NCBI GenBank assembly: GCA_021324115.1
Contig: JAJPJS010000018.1
Location: 62,001-126,000, forward strand
DNA length: 64,000 nt
From: Nitrososphaerota archaeon
GTDB lineage: Archaea > Thermoproteota > Nitrososphaeria > Conexivisphaerales > DTJL01
Direction of reading: 5' to 3'
The notes below the pieces were generated by a model. The model had not been told where the DNA came from and searched no databases. It worked only from the letters and a program-made list of their open reading frames with translations. Every line of letters starts with the position of its first letter. Within the stretch, counting starts at the first letter, position 1. Positions 7,984 through 17,148 of this stretch are shown piece after piece. Made by a program: the position numbers and the translations under genes.

Positions 7984-8511
7984 ATGCAAACTTCTCTGGC
8001 GGTCTCCACAGGTGAGCCGACCGCTACGAGCGCAAATACCACCGCACAGAAACAGATACCACGAAAGTGGCTTGCGTATGCAGACATGTTTGTGGGGGTG
8101 CTGTTTATCGTCGGAGTTCCGGCAGCCTTCTATTCATATTCAGTGATCAACTACAACGATATAGCCGTGGGCGTCGTGTTCGGACTGATAATTCTGCTGG
8201 CATCGGTATGGGACTACATGGGCGCGAAGAACAATCGAAGGAGTGTCGCACCTTACGTAATCCTTCTGCTCGGAATAATCTCGATATTTCTCTTTTCATA
8301 CACATTCGATACACCGTGGGTGAAAACGTATCATCTGTACATCGTACCGATAGACTTTGGTGGTTCGAGCAATCCATTCTACATACCCGCTTCACACGGG
8401 GAATATCATGTCCAGAATTATCTTTCATCCATAAGCACGATGGGCGGACTGATTCTTCTCATTTCATCGATATACGAGGTTACGCTGGTAAGAAAGCTCC
8501 CACGAAATTAG
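7984..8511 (+). CDS. Hypothetical membrane protein, four helices
   Basis: I do not recognise the family. The 175-residue protein has a polar Ser/Thr-rich N terminus of about 30 residues. Hydrophobic segments follow near residues 35-55 (MFVGVLFIVGVPAAFYSY), 60-76, 92-108 and 148-165. A loop between helices 3 and 4 (about 110-145) contains several aromatic and His residues and probably faces outside. It lies between the ECF operon and the secreted phosphoesterase gene, convergent with the latter at a 23-bp gap. Start ATG at 7984. Confidence 0.65.
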   Translation: MQTSLAVSTGEPTATSANTTAQKQIPRKWLAYADMFVGVLFIVGVPAAFYSYSVINYNDIAVGVVFGLIILLASVWDYMGAKNNRRSVAPYVILLLGIISIFLFSYTFDTPWVKTYHLYIVPIDFGGSSNPFYIPASHGEYHVQNYLSSISTMGGLILLISSIYEVTLVRKLPRN

Positions 8512-8534
8512 CTCGTCGGCTCGCAGCGGGCGAA

Positions 8535-9902
8535 TTACGTCCTTTTTCTCATCTTCTTAGAAGCTACGTATGCCAAAGCAAGAAGAATTACTGCAACGAT
8601 CAGAACAAAGGGAAGCGACTGGTAAATGGGGATATAGGTGGAGTTGCTCAGGACATATAACTGTGCACCAGCAGCCGAAAGGTGAAATGATGTGGATCCA
8701 GACCTGGCGTACGGTAGGTCGTTAAACGGTATCTGAAGCGGGGCAGGATAGATACTGTCGTTTTGCAGAATTTCTGGCTGCCTGACTAAGCCATTTACGG
8801 TTCCGTTGGAGGTGAAATCAAACATGTCCAGCGGTATGTTGGAATCTGCAACAAACCTGTTCAGTGCGGGCAGACCCCAGTTGTAATCTATGAACGCCAG
8901 GGTCGATGCATGGTTCATCACGGTATGAGAGACGTAATTCTCCTTGGAGTAGGGCGAGATCACAAAAAGTGGAACGCGGAATCCAAGCTGTATTCCGTCC
9001 AGTGCAGGTGGTGGTACATGGTCATAATAACCGCCGCCTTCATCGTAGGTGATAAAAATCGCAGTCGTGTTCCAGTAGCTGCTTTCCATGATGTGGTTCA
9101 CAACACCGTTAAGCCAAACCTCACCTTCCGTAACGTTGTCGGTTGGGTGTTGACTGAAATCCTGAGTCCCACCGAGAGGCATCACCCATGAAACAGAGGG
9201 GAGTGAACCGGTCGCAAGGTCATGCTCAAATTCGCTCACTGTTCCTACGTTTGAAGAATATTCACTGATGCCGTTGAAATATCCGAGGGGAAACGGCGTG
9301 CCTTCCAAATCGGGGACAAAATAACCCCAACTGATTCCGAACCTGCTCAACTCGGAGAAAATCGTCTGATTGACGGGCACATACGGGGGAGGTCCCTGGT
9401 CGCCCGTGAGTCCGGCGTTGTATCCCGATAGGGATATCAGTCTGTTTGGATTCGTCTCACACAGGCAGCCGGCAAAGTAATTATCCGCAATCGAGTAAAG
9501 TTCTGCCCAGTCCCACTCGATCGCGAGTTGACTGGATGTAAAATATGTCATCGCCTGTCTTCCCGAGTTCGACTGGAAGCCGTCCATCTTTCCGTTATCC
9601 CAGTCAGAGTAGTAGACACTCTCCACTGGGTTTGGTGTGGAGTAGGTGCCGTTGGGTACCGCTGAGAGGGATACGGTGGAATTCATGCCAAGGAGGTCGT
9701 TCGGCCGCTCGATCGTCGATGTGAAAGAGCTTGCGTTTGGATTAGGGTAGTATCCGAATATGTTGTCAAAGGAGTGATTCTCCATCATTATTATGACGAC
9801 ATGCTTGATTGGCGTTGCCGTCGATGCCTCAACGCCAAGCTGGGACCCTGCAAGGATCTGTGAGAGCAAAACTATGAGCAGCAGAAACGTCAGAATTTTC
9901 AT
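8535..9902 (-). CDS. Secreted, membrane-anchored phospholipase C/acid phosphatase
   Basis: This is a member of the phosphoesterase family that includes bacterial phospholipase C and acid phosphatase AcpA (PF04185). The signature KHVVIIMMENHSFDNIFGYY near residue 35 carries the nucleophile and metal region, and EGGGYYDHVPPP later supplies metal ligands. A signal peptide covers about residues 1-27. A C-terminal membrane helix (FVLIVAVILLALAYVA) followed by KKMRKRT anchors the enzyme with its catalytic domain outside. It shares a divergent promoter region of 49 bp with the 9952 phosphodiesterase. It would release phosphate or head groups outside the cell (inference). Confidence 0.9.
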   Translation of the reverse strand: MKILTFLLLIVLLSQILAGSQLGVEASTATPIKHVVIIMMENHSFDNIFGYYPNPNASSFTSTIERPNDLLGMNSTVSLSAVPNGTYSTPNPVESVYYSDWDNGKMDGFQSNSGRQAMTYFTSSQLAIEWDWAELYSIADNYFAGCLCETNPNRLISLSGYNAGLTGDQGPPPYVPVNQTIFSELSRFGISWGYFVPDLEGTPFPLGYFNGISEYSSNVGTVSEFEHDLATGSLPSVSWVMPLGGTQDFSQHPTDNVTEGEVWLNGVVNHIMESSYWNTTAIFITYDEGGGYYDHVPPPALDGIQLGFRVPLFVISPYSKENYVSHTVMNHASTLAFIDYNWGLPALNRFVADSNIPLDMFDFTSNGTVNGLVRQPEILQNDSIYPAPLQIPFNDLPYARSGSTSFHLSAAGAQLYVLSNSTYIPIYQSLPFVLIVAVILLALAYVASKKMRKRT

Positions 9903-9951
9903 ATTTATTGGTTAGCCCAAGTACATATTTAAAATATGGTATATCCGACTT

Positions 9952-11226
9952 ATGGCGCCTTCCCTGTTGACTGTCTTGGAGTTCGGTCCCGAAGCAAGGA
10001 AGCCGTTATACGATTCATATTGCATATCAAACATTGCAAATACAATCCTTTCACTGCTCAACGTGAAGAACAGCGGGCTTGAACTTCCAAATGATGTATT
10101 AGAAGGAATTAACAGCGAAGTCGAGAATGTTGTGCTCTTTGTGTTTGATGGACTTGGTTACAACGAGTGGGAACGGCAGAATGGTAAGGGCTTCTTTGGA
10201 GCCATGCAATCCGGGGGAAGAGTCACGCCGATAACCACTGTCTTTCCATCCACCACATCTACCGCACTGACCACCATCGCGACGGGTCTGACCCCGCAGG
10301 AACACTCGCTGATAGAGTGGTATCTCTACGTGCAGGAAATAGACATGGTAATACAGACTCTGCCATTCTCACCAATGGGCGCGCACGAAAGTGATCTGTT
10401 GCTGTCAGCTGCAGACCCGTCCCTGCTCTTTGAAGGAGAGACTATATTCAGTCGACTCAGGAGGGAGGGGATAGCCGTTGACTCGGTGATTCCGAAGCAT
10501 GTCGCATCAAGGTCGTACTCGAAACTCGCTTATGGCCAAAGCAAGATACACGGATATGAGTCGGTTTCAGACCTCTCTGTCATCCTGAGAAAGACACTCG
10601 AATCAAGAGCCGGGCCATCGCTTACATACGTGTACTATGACAAGGTCGATACCGTGGAGCATTCATATGGTCCAAACACAGAAGAAGCTTTTAGCGAAGC
10701 CAATCTTGCATCCCATGCACTTTACCAGTATTTGCTGAATAAGCTGAACAAGAACACGGCCAAGAACACACTCTTTCTGGCCACAGCGGATCATGGACAC
10801 ATAGCGAATATGATAAAAAACATGCACATGCTCAACGATATACCCCGTTTCAAGAGCTACCTGGCGAACAGCGTAAAGGGAAACAAAATTCCCCCATGGG
10901 GCGCCCCAAGGGATGTCTATCTGAGGGTAAACGATGATGTGCTGGAAGAAGCATTTTCCACCCTTTCAGAAGAATTGGGGCCGTTTGCTTCTGTAATTAG
11001 GACAAGAGATGCGGTGGATTCTGGTCTTTTTGGAAGGGGAAATCATGGAAAGAGGTTCCTCTCCAGAGTGGGTAATCTGATGATCCTGCCAAGGAACAAC
11101 AATCTCGTCTGGTACAGGTTCGAAGGTGTAAACTACCCAGCCATGCTCGGCCATCATGGAGGAATGCACAGAGATGAAATGACTGTACCGTTTGGGGTGG
11201 CCAATGCGGGCGATTTGCTGCAGTAG
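9952..11226 (+). CDS. Alkaline phosphatase-superfamily phosphodiesterase/pyrophosphatase
   Basis: A 424-residue enzyme of the type I phosphodiesterase/nucleotide pyrophosphatase family (PF01663). Metal ligands are visible in VVLFVFDGLGYNEWE (Asp near residue 65), the nucleophile in VFPSTTSTALTTIATG (Thr/Ser near 103-108), YDKVDTVEHSYGP, TADHGH and the C-terminal LGHHGGM. There is no signal peptide, so it is probably cytoplasmic, unlike its divergent neighbour. TATA-like ATATTTAAAATATG at 9925-9938 lies just upstream of the ATG, consistent with a leaderless transcript. Confidence 0.88.
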   Translation: MAPSLLTVLEFGPEARKPLYDSYCISNIANTILSLLNVKNSGLELPNDVLEGINSEVENVVLFVFDGLGYNEWERQNGKGFFGAMQSGGRVTPITTVFPSTTSTALTTIATGLTPQEHSLIEWYLYVQEIDMVIQTLPFSPMGAHESDLLLSAADPSLLFEGETIFSRLRREGIAVDSVIPKHVASRSYSKLAYGQSKIHGYESVSDLSVILRKTLESRAGPSLTYVYYDKVDTVEHSYGPNTEEAFSEANLASHALYQYLLNKLNKNTAKNTLFLATADHGHIANMIKNMHMLNDIPRFKSYLANSVKGNKIPPWGAPRDVYLRVNDDVLEEAFSTLSEELGPFASVIRTRDAVDSGLFGRGNHGKRFLSRVGNLMILPRNNNLVWYRFEGVNYPAMLGHHGGMHRDEMTVPFGVANAGDLLQ

Positions 11227-11323
11227 GTCATCCTCTCTCGCCCTTCAAAGGGAGGCCTGCATGCAGGTCGATGATGCACAGACAGCGACATACGTATATT
11301 CGACCCTGATGAGCTGAAAAACG

Positions 11324-12223
11324 ATGTGTGCCCTTGGCCTGGTGACGGCAGAATTTCTGGGATGGTCTCTATTCCTCATTGGAGCTGCCGTTCCAATTTA
11401 TCTTGTATTCGGTGTCATAGGGCTGGCCGGATTCCGGGAAATTACAAGATTCCAGCGGCATTCAACATTTTACTATAATCTCAACGCCGGAAGCAAACTC
11501 TGCCTCCTTGTTTCAATGGCGCTTTCCGCTCCATTCGAAAACTGGTGGGTAGGGTTACTCGTGCCCACTTTCGTCATAGCTACATACCTTTCACTGAAAA
11601 ATGGGATCAGAAAGTTCCTGATAGGATTATCGTTGACCGTTGCATTCATCTGGGCTACATCCTGGGGGGCTGTATCCGATTTCCTTCCTTCCCTTTTGGC
11701 TGGTAGGACATTTCGGGGCGAAAACGCCTGGAGTTTTCTATACCATTTTGCTTCGGTGAGTTTTTTGAATAACTTCAGGGTTGCGGGCGTCTTCCTGATG
11801 GCACTAATCCTGATAATGACAAGCACGCCAACAGAAGTTCTCCATGTATTGAGAAAGGTGAAGATGCCGAACGGTATCAGCTTTTCCCTCATTGTGGGCA
11901 TGAGAACGGTCCCAATAATATTTGAGAGCATAAATTCCATCATAAAGGTGCAGTTCATGCGGGGGTTCGGCTCGCTGGGACGAAGGTCCCTCTATCCAGT
12001 TTATGTGGTGTTTACAGCAGTGCTCGCCATAATACCAACGATGATATTTCTGCTGAGAGGAGCAAGAAACACGGCTATTTCCACCGGAACAAGAGCGTTT
12101 GGTGCCTATAAGGGGAGGACATTCTTGAATCCAATACTCTTTGGCAGAAATGATGTTGTCGTGATTCTCCTGGCTGCATTCCTTCTTTCCATATCTGTCT
12201 CACTTTCTGTCTTTGGCCTATGA
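11324..12223 (+). CDS. Second ECF transporter T component, solitary
   Basis: A clear paralogue of the 4119-5147 protein. Both share the N-terminal FREI-QHSTFYY-LN block, the segment ALILIMTSTP followed by EVLHVLRKVKMP, and VQFMRGFGS with FLLRGARNTAIS in the coupling region. It is 299 residues long, shorter by the C-terminal tail. No ATPase or S component is adjacent, so it presumably borrows the fused ATPase made from 5144-6763. The TATA-like sequence TATATT near 11294 sits about 28 bp upstream of the ATG. Confidence 0.82.
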   Translation: MCALGLVTAEFLGWSLFLIGAAVPIYLVFGVIGLAGFREITRFQRHSTFYYNLNAGSKLCLLVSMALSAPFENWWVGLLVPTFVIATYLSLKNGIRKFLIGLSLTVAFIWATSWGAVSDFLPSLLAGRTFRGENAWSFLYHFASVSFLNNFRVAGVFLMALILIMTSTPTEVLHVLRKVKMPNGISFSLIVGMRTVPIIFESINSIIKVQFMRGFGSLGRRSLYPVYVVFTAVLAIIPTMIFLLRGARNTAISTGTRAFGAYKGRTFLNPILFGRNDVVVILLAAFLLSISVSLSVFGL

Positions 12224-12392
12224 TTTTCCGGCGACCGACCGGTTTGTCGCCAATGTAGTCCGAGCTGGCATCTTTCATGAACTGGATGAATGCCGGGAGC
12301 AGAAAAGAATTCTCGGCTAGCAGAGATTTGACTGTACCCGACACACATAAGTTGTCTCGGGCTCGCGGCGCAAGAAGAAAGACAACAAAAGT

Positions 12393-13586
12393 TCATCGGA
12401 GCACGGAAATGAACTTGTCCGCTATCGCGAGAAGGTATTCATCTTCAAACGGCTTGCCACTCAGCATCAAACCTACAGGTAGCCCCGAGGAGTTTGTTGC
12501 CGGTATGGTTATCGAAGGGGCTCCGACAAGGCTGAACAGTTCTGTGTTTCCTAGCAACTGGTCTCTGTATCTTGTTTCGTTTCCAATTACATCGTCTATT
12601 AGAGGGGCTGTGATCTTCGTCGTGGGAGAGACAAGAACGTCCACATCTTTCATGATCATGTTATACTCGTTCGACAGCTCCTTTCTGGTGTTGAGAGCCT
12701 GTATGTAATCCACGGCCTTTACGCCCGAACCCCATTGAAGCGTGCTTCGCACATCCGGGAAATAATCATCTGCTCTGGTAGTTATCCATTTATGGTGAAA
12801 CTCCGCAGCCTCCGCATAGGTGATCGTGCGTCTCGCAGCGTTACCCCTCGTCTGCAGGCCAGGTATCTCGACCGTCTGTACATTGAATTCTGACGTGACT
12901 CTCCTTACAATCGGTTTCAGCGCCTCTGATGCTTCGTCGTCGTTAAACAGAAAGAGTCCAACATTCAGTTCCGATCTTTTATCGCGAGAATTTTTCAGGT
13001 CCCTGTACCTTTTGGAAACGATTGTTCTGAATGTCTTCCTCACAAGCTCTATGTCACGCGAAATTACTCCAACAGTATCAAGAGTCCTGCTAAGAGGGAT
13101 CACCCCCGAGTTTGAAATTATTCCAGTCGTCGGTTTGAACCCTATTACGCCACAAAGCGCGGATGGTGTTCTAATCGACCCTGCGGTGTCGGTTCCGAGT
13201 GCAACTTCGACCGCCCCAACCGCAACCGCCACTGCGGAACCACCGCTGGAGCCGCCACTTATCCTGCGCGGGTCCACAGGATTTTTCGCTGGGCCAGCTA
13301 TAGAGGATGTGTTAGTGATTCCACACGCGAATTCGTGCGTATTTGTTTTGCCAATTATTGTGCTTCCGGCTTCAAGAAGTGCATTTACAACCGATGCGTT
13401 AGCACTAGGAATGTTGTCTTCCAGTATTTTCGAGCCGGCGGTTGTTCTGACACCCGCCGTGTCAATTATGTCCTTGACAGCAGATCGGATACCAGCCAGC
13501 GTACCCGAAGACCTTCCCTGCAAGCTGTGGACCGTGATGAATGCATTCAGTTCCTTGGCCCCGAAGTCACGGCTTTTGGATTTCAT
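12393..13586 (-). CDS. Amidase-signature hydrolase
   Basis: A 397-residue enzyme of the amidase signature family (GatA-like fold). The Ser-cisSer-Lys triad is complete: Lys38 in AVKDI, cis-Ser113 in GGSSGGSAVA and nucleophile Ser137 in DTAGSIRTP. No gatC or gatB neighbour is present, and it is shorter than GatA (about 450-480), so a free-standing amidase acting on small amides is more likely than the tRNA amidotransferase. It overlaps the DUF429 gene stop by 4 bases (ATGA), so the two are cotranscribed. Confidence 0.88.
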   Translation of the reverse strand: MKSKSRDFGAKELNAFITVHSLQGRSSGTLAGIRSAVKDIIDTAGVRTTAGSKILEDNIPSANASVVNALLEAGSTIIGKTNTHEFACGITNTSSIAGPAKNPVDPRRISGGSSGGSAVAVAVGAVEVALGTDTAGSIRTPSALCGVIGFKPTTGIISNSGVIPLSRTLDTVGVISRDIELVRKTFRTIVSKRYRDLKNSRDKRSELNVGLFLFNDDEASEALKPIVRRVTSEFNVQTVEIPGLQTRGNAARRTITYAEAAEFHHKWITTRADDYFPDVRSTLQWGSGVKAVDYIQALNTRKELSNEYNMIMKDVDVLVSPTTKITAPLIDDVIGNETRYRDQLLGNTELFSLVGAPSITIPATNSSGLPVGLMLSGKPFEDEYLLAIADKFISVLR

Positions 13587-14212
13587 CTTCTTGAACCTCC
13601 TGTCATATGACTCTGATTCGAGGCGATATTTGGGATAATCATGAAGCCTTCTTCGGGGTCTCCAATTGCCCTGTAAGCTCCTGAGAGATACATTTTGCCC
13701 ACAACAGCCGACGTTATTGCGTCCAGTTCGTCGCCTGAGATCCTCTCATTCATGATTCCTCCCTTGATACCGTATTTGATCAGTGCCATTCTCAGGACAT
13801 CCAATCCCCTCTGCTTCCTGGGCATGCCGAGCAGGTCCTGGATCGCACCTGGAAAACTTTCAATGACGGAGAGGCCGGTTCGCTCGAGTTCACTCCTGAG
13901 CTTCATTCCGCGAGATGTCAGCATTCTCATCGGGCCCAGGGTTATCGGAAAGAATTTTATCCCCATCTTGAGGAGTTCCCTATCACAGCCCCTAAGGTGT
14001 GGGGGGCCGGTCTGCTCCAGGCTCAACCTCCCCTTTGGCAAAAAAAGTGGTGCGTCTATGCTGACGATATCCGGCGACAGTTTCAAAGTGTTGCTCAGTA
14101 TCTCTGAATCTGTATGCAGGATTGAAACAGAGCAGTTCAATTCATCATCCAGGACGCAGTAGCCGGTATTGCGAGATGGACTTCCGGCGAGGTCTATGCC
14201 GACACTTATCAT
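13583..14212 (-). CDS. DUF429 family protein (RNase H-like fold)
   Basis: The 209-residue protein starts with GIDLAGSPSRNTGYCVLD, the first strand-turn of a ribonuclease H/actin-like fold with its Asp. It continues with DIVSIDAPLFLPKG, a second acidic motif typical of DUF429, and ends with SGDELDAITSAVVGKMY, the family's C-terminal helix. DUF429 proteins are predicted nucleases or nucleoside-binding proteins, with no settled function. It is the first gene of a two-gene operon with the amidase. Start ATG at 14212. Confidence 0.75.
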   Translation of the reverse strand: MISVGIDLAGSPSRNTGYCVLDDELNCSVSILHTDSEILSNTLKLSPDIVSIDAPLFLPKGRLSLEQTGPPHLRGCDRELLKMGIKFFPITLGPMRMLTSRGMKLRSELERTGLSVIESFPGAIQDLLGMPRKQRGLDVLRMALIKYGIKGGIMNERISGDELDAITSAVVGKMYLSGAYRAIGDPEEGFMIIPNIASNQSHMTGGSRR

Positions 14213-14336
14213 CGCTCCACTGCCACCATCCTATGTGTGGTATGGAGCCGGTTATTTACCATGCTGATTAAGATCGAGGAGTCCCCTCACAGTACACCGG
14301 ATGCTTAATAATCACCTGTAGAACGGAGATGATGTT

Positions 14337-14846
14337 TTGACGAATTCCACGTTCGCAATTTATGGCGTGAGCCTCGAGGTGCCAGAAGATTGGACCGTGG
14401 AGGTGAATCCAAAGAGCAACAGGCAGAAGTGCGATATCGCATTCCACATGGAGGAAGGAAACAAATTCTACCTTTCTTGGGGAGTGCTGAATGAAGCCCA
14501 GGAGCGCTTCAAAACACTGGATGAACATGTGGATTTCAGCCTCAAGCAGGTTCAAAAGGGCAGGGATGTTGATTCGCTCGAGACCGTCGAAAGAAAGGAT
14601 GGAGAGGTCAATGGACACAGGTCGATCTTTGCAAGGGTTTCTGTGCTGGTAAGGTCTGGTTTCATGGGAAGAACGGCGACACGACGCGTATTCCTATCTA
14701 CACATTTTTACTGTCCGGAGACGATGAGATTTTATGTCGTATACCTGCTTTCCGGTAGCGCTCAGGTGGACGAGGAATCGATGATTACGACCTACAGGGA
14801 TGTGATGAGTTCATTCAGATGCCATCCTACTTCGAACCCCTCATGA
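14337..14846 (+). CDS. Conserved-looking hypothetical protein, 169 aa
   Basis: I do not recognise this protein. It is soluble, with no signal or membrane segment, and has mixed alpha/beta character. The pattern of an early YGVSLEVPEDWTVEV strand-turn followed by FYLSWGVL and a late STHFYCPETMRFYVVYLL resembles the small PsbP/DcrB-like beta-sheet proteins, but that is only a structural impression. The start is TTG at 14337, about 30 bp after a TTAATAAT element near 14306, fitting a leaderless transcript. It converges on the geranylgeranyl reductase gene with a 1-bp gap. Confidence 0.65.
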   Translation: MTNSTFAIYGVSLEVPEDWTVEVNPKSNRQKCDIAFHMEEGNKFYLSWGVLNEAQERFKTLDEHVDFSLKQVQKGRDVDSLETVERKDGEVNGHRSIFARVSVLVRSGFMGRTATRRVFLSTHFYCPETMRFYVVYLLSGSAQVDEESMITTYRDVMSSFRCHPTSNPS

Positions 14847-14847
14847 T

Positions 14848-16332
14848 CTAATGCAGAGGAGGAATTTCGCGTGGAATGAGAAACCGCTCGTAGGCTTCCT
14901 TCATGTGTCTCATGAGGCCTTTCTTCCACTCTTCCCATCCGGAAGGATTCTCAGGAAACTTCAGGTTGTGCTCAATGAGGCTCTGGCTCTTTTTGGCCGT
15001 GTATCTCAGGCCGCTTGCCAGCGAAGGTTCGTTCAGTATCCTGAACCACATCAAGGGATTCAGCATTCTCACCCTGTCGAATTCAGGATGCTGTCGCTTG
15101 GTGATATGGGCGATATCATCCTCGGAAAGAAAGTGTTTCATGCCATAGTTGATCTGGTCATTCGAGAGTGTCTGAAGATATGCCCTGAGCACTTCGAAGC
15201 TTGCCATCTGGTAGCCATACAGCCTCATGTAGTCAACGTTGTACTGCCACAATCCAGCTTCACTTGTATCGTTTGCCTCCAGCGCATGGGCCACCACCCT
15301 TCCCAAAATTACACTGGAATATATCGAGGGTCCGATCCCGCCTGCATCGATCGGTCTCGGCATCCAGGCGGCGTCGCCGACTAGTGCATACCCGTTGGCC
15401 ACCATGCAGTCGTTATGCCTTCTTACGGGTACCTGCCAGTTGCCCTTTGCGTTTCCTTCATCCTCAGGCCCCGCAGCAAGGACGGGGTTCTTGATCGCCT
15501 TGTTCTCGGAAACATACTGGTCTATGAGTGACTGAAGGTTGTCCTTCCTGCCATATTTTGAATTGCGTGCGTCCATGGCGGATTTCTGGACGCCCAGGCC
15601 GATATTCACCTTGTTCTTCCCCTTGGGAAATGTCCATTTGTATCCTCCCGGAGCAAGGTACTGGTCCAGGTGGATTATGGCATAATCCGGGTCAAACCAT
15701 GTGGTGTCGTCCACTCCAGTCTCGAAATTGAAGATGTACCGTCCCGTGCTTTCAAGGTCATCTTTGTCTATTTCCCTTTCGATCTTAGAAGAGATTGGCA
15801 GATGCTGTCTTAACTTTGTTGAAGAGCCGGCGGAGTCTATTACAACCCTGGCTGTCTTCGTGAAGGTCTCACCCGTTTTGATGTTTCTGCAGTTTACCCC
15901 TTTCACCCAACCATCCTCTGCGTACACGCCTTCCACGCTCACCCCAAAAATGAAATCCACACCCATCTTCTTTGCAATTTCCACCTGCTTTCGTGGAAGC
16001 AGCTTCCGGTTGAGAATGAATCCTTCACCCTCGAAAAGAACCTTAGTCTTTCTGTCTGGAGAAAATACCAGTACCCCCTTAACCGGATGTTCAAGCTCCG
16101 GACTGCCATACCTGATTCCAGTGTGTTTCGCCAGATATTCGAGGCTGCCCTTCGAAGTCGCATCGCCACACGTCCATCCATTGTTGGTCTTCTTGCCCGG
16201 CTGGTCCTCCGGGTTTCTGTCTATCACGACCACCCTTGCATTCTGTTTCGAAAACGAAGCCGTTGCTGCAGCAGTCAGAAGGCCCGACATTCCGCCTCCG
16301 GCTATTATAACATCATAATCGGTTGATTTCAA
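14848..16332 (-). CDS. Geranylgeranyl reductase family FAD enzyme
   Basis: A flavoprotein of the geranylgeranyl reductase family, which saturates the isoprenoid chains of archaeal membrane lipids. The FAD-binding Rossmann start is VIIAGGGMSGLLTA (9-22), with the acidic end of strand 2 at VVIDRNP. The second FAD motif is in YALVGDAAWMPRPIDAGGIGPS. At 494 residues it is longer than typical archaeal GGR (about 400), the excess being C-terminal. The start codon is TTG at 16332. It is divergent from the TrmB regulator, with a perfect palindrome in between that probably controls it. Quinone or carotenoid substrates are alternatives to lipids. Confidence 0.87.
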   Translation of the reverse strand: MKSTDYDVIIAGGGMSGLLTAAATASFSKQNARVVVIDRNPEDQPGKKTNNGWTCGDATSKGSLEYLAKHTGIRYGSPELEHPVKGVLVFSPDRKTKVLFEGEGFILNRKLLPRKQVEIAKKMGVDFIFGVSVEGVYAEDGWVKGVNCRNIKTGETFTKTARVVIDSAGSSTKLRQHLPISSKIEREIDKDDLESTGRYIFNFETGVDDTTWFDPDYAIIHLDQYLAPGGYKWTFPKGKNKVNIGLGVQKSAMDARNSKYGRKDNLQSLIDQYVSENKAIKNPVLAAGPEDEGNAKGNWQVPVRRHNDCMVANGYALVGDAAWMPRPIDAGGIGPSIYSSVILGRVVAHALEANDTSEAGLWQYNVDYMRLYGYQMASFEVLRAYLQTLSNDQINYGMKHFLSEDDIAHITKRQHPEFDRVRMLNPLMWFRILNEPSLASGLRYTAKKSQSLIEHNLKFPENPSGWEEWKKGLMRHMKEAYERFLIPREIPPLH

Positions 16333-16345
16333 GCACGATACCTCT

Positions 16346-16367
16346 TTTAGTAGCGAACGCTACTAAA
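16346..16367. promoter_or_regulatory. Perfect palindromic operator between GGR and TrmB genes
   Basis: Two perfect 10-bp arms, TTTAGTAGCG and CGCTACTAAA, are separated by AA. The element sits 14 bp upstream of the GGR start codon and immediately upstream of the TATA box of the divergent regulator gene. A dimeric winged-helix protein would fit such a site, and the neighbouring TrmB-family gene is the obvious candidate. Binding there would cover the GGR promoter and could modulate the regulator's own promoter. The sequence is seen and the role is inferred. Confidence 0.72.
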
Positions 16368-16371
16368 TCCC

Positions 16372-16380
16372 TATATATAA
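16372..16380 (+). promoter_or_regulatory. TATA box of the TrmB-family gene
   Basis: TATATATAA lies about 26 bp upstream of the TTG start at 16402, the distance expected for an archaeal leaderless promoter. It directly follows the palindrome. Confidence 0.65.
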
Positions 16381-16401
16381 GTTATTCCGAGGCAGAAACG
16401 T

Positions 16402-17118
16402 TTGACTGAAGAGGACACAGTCACGAAACTCGTACACCTGGGGCTGACAAGATATGAAGCAAGGTGCTACATAACGCTTGTCGGGCTGGGTACTTCGGAC
16501 CCGCGAAGCGTAGCAAGGGAGGCAGGCATTCCCCATCCGAATGCGTACGATTCACTGGGCAGGCTTGTGAGAAGAGGATGGGTGGAACTCGTACGCAAGA
16601 GACCTGCCCTGTACAGGGCAAGGAGACCACGCGTGGTTGAGGAACAGGTTGTCGGGGAGCTGGACGACCTGTTTGAAGGCCTTGAGAGATTATACAAAAC
16701 AACACCAGCATCAGATGCCGAACTCGTTTACACGATCAGGGAATCAAAAAATGTGATGTCGAAGATATTCGAGCTTGTCGCCGATGCCAAGGAATTCGTA
16801 CTGATGGTGGGGCCATGGGATTCGATTTCTGCTTTGCACCTGAATAACGTTCTGGAAGATGCTATGAAAAGGGGGGTTGTCGTTCGCCTGGTTACGGACG
16901 CCGGGCATAACACGCTGCCCAGCGGAGTGAGGATGAGACTGGGGAATCCTGTTGCCTTCGACCTGGTGGTGGACGGGAGCGTGGCGCTCATATCACTTCC
17001 TGACTTTTCGGCGTGCGGATGGGTGGACAGCCCCGCGGTGGCTCAACACCTGATGCAGTTCCTGGAACTTCTATGGCAGACATCAAAGAGCGTGCCGGAG
17101 AAGGAGGCAAAAGCGTAA
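16402..17118 (+). CDS. TrmB-family transcriptional regulator
   Basis: The N-terminal winged helix (VHLGLTRYEARCYITLVGLG, then DPRSVAREAGIPHPNAYDSLGRL) is the TrmB DNA-binding domain. The C-terminal part (about 110-230) resembles the phospholipase D-like effector region of the family, with strands LVYTIRESKNVMSKI, EFVLMVGPW and VVVRLVTDAG. TrmB proteins sense sugars or other metabolites in archaea. The start is TTG at 16402, preceded by a TATA box and palindrome. Its divergence from the geranylgeranyl reductase suggests control of lipid saturation or of itself (inference). Confidence 0.88.
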   Translation: MTEEDTVTKLVHLGLTRYEARCYITLVGLGTSDPRSVAREAGIPHPNAYDSLGRLVRRGWVELVRKRPALYRARRPRVVEEQVVGELDDLFEGLERLYKTTPASDAELVYTIRESKNVMSKIFELVADAKEFVLMVGPWDSISALHLNNVLEDAMKRGVVVRLVTDAGHNTLPSGVRMRLGNPVAFDLVVDGSVALISLPDFSACGWVDSPAVAQHLMQFLELLWQTSKSVPEKEAKA

Positions 17119-17148
17119 ATAATACCCTTCCAACACTTGGTGAACAAC

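Noticed and set aside
13695-14162. Long antisense frame (155 codons) over the DUF429 gene
   Set aside because: It is the shadow of a well-supported gene on the other strand. It is Ser/Pro/Leu-rich without domains. Similar shadows at 50581-51165 and 56474-57058 were rejected for the same reason.
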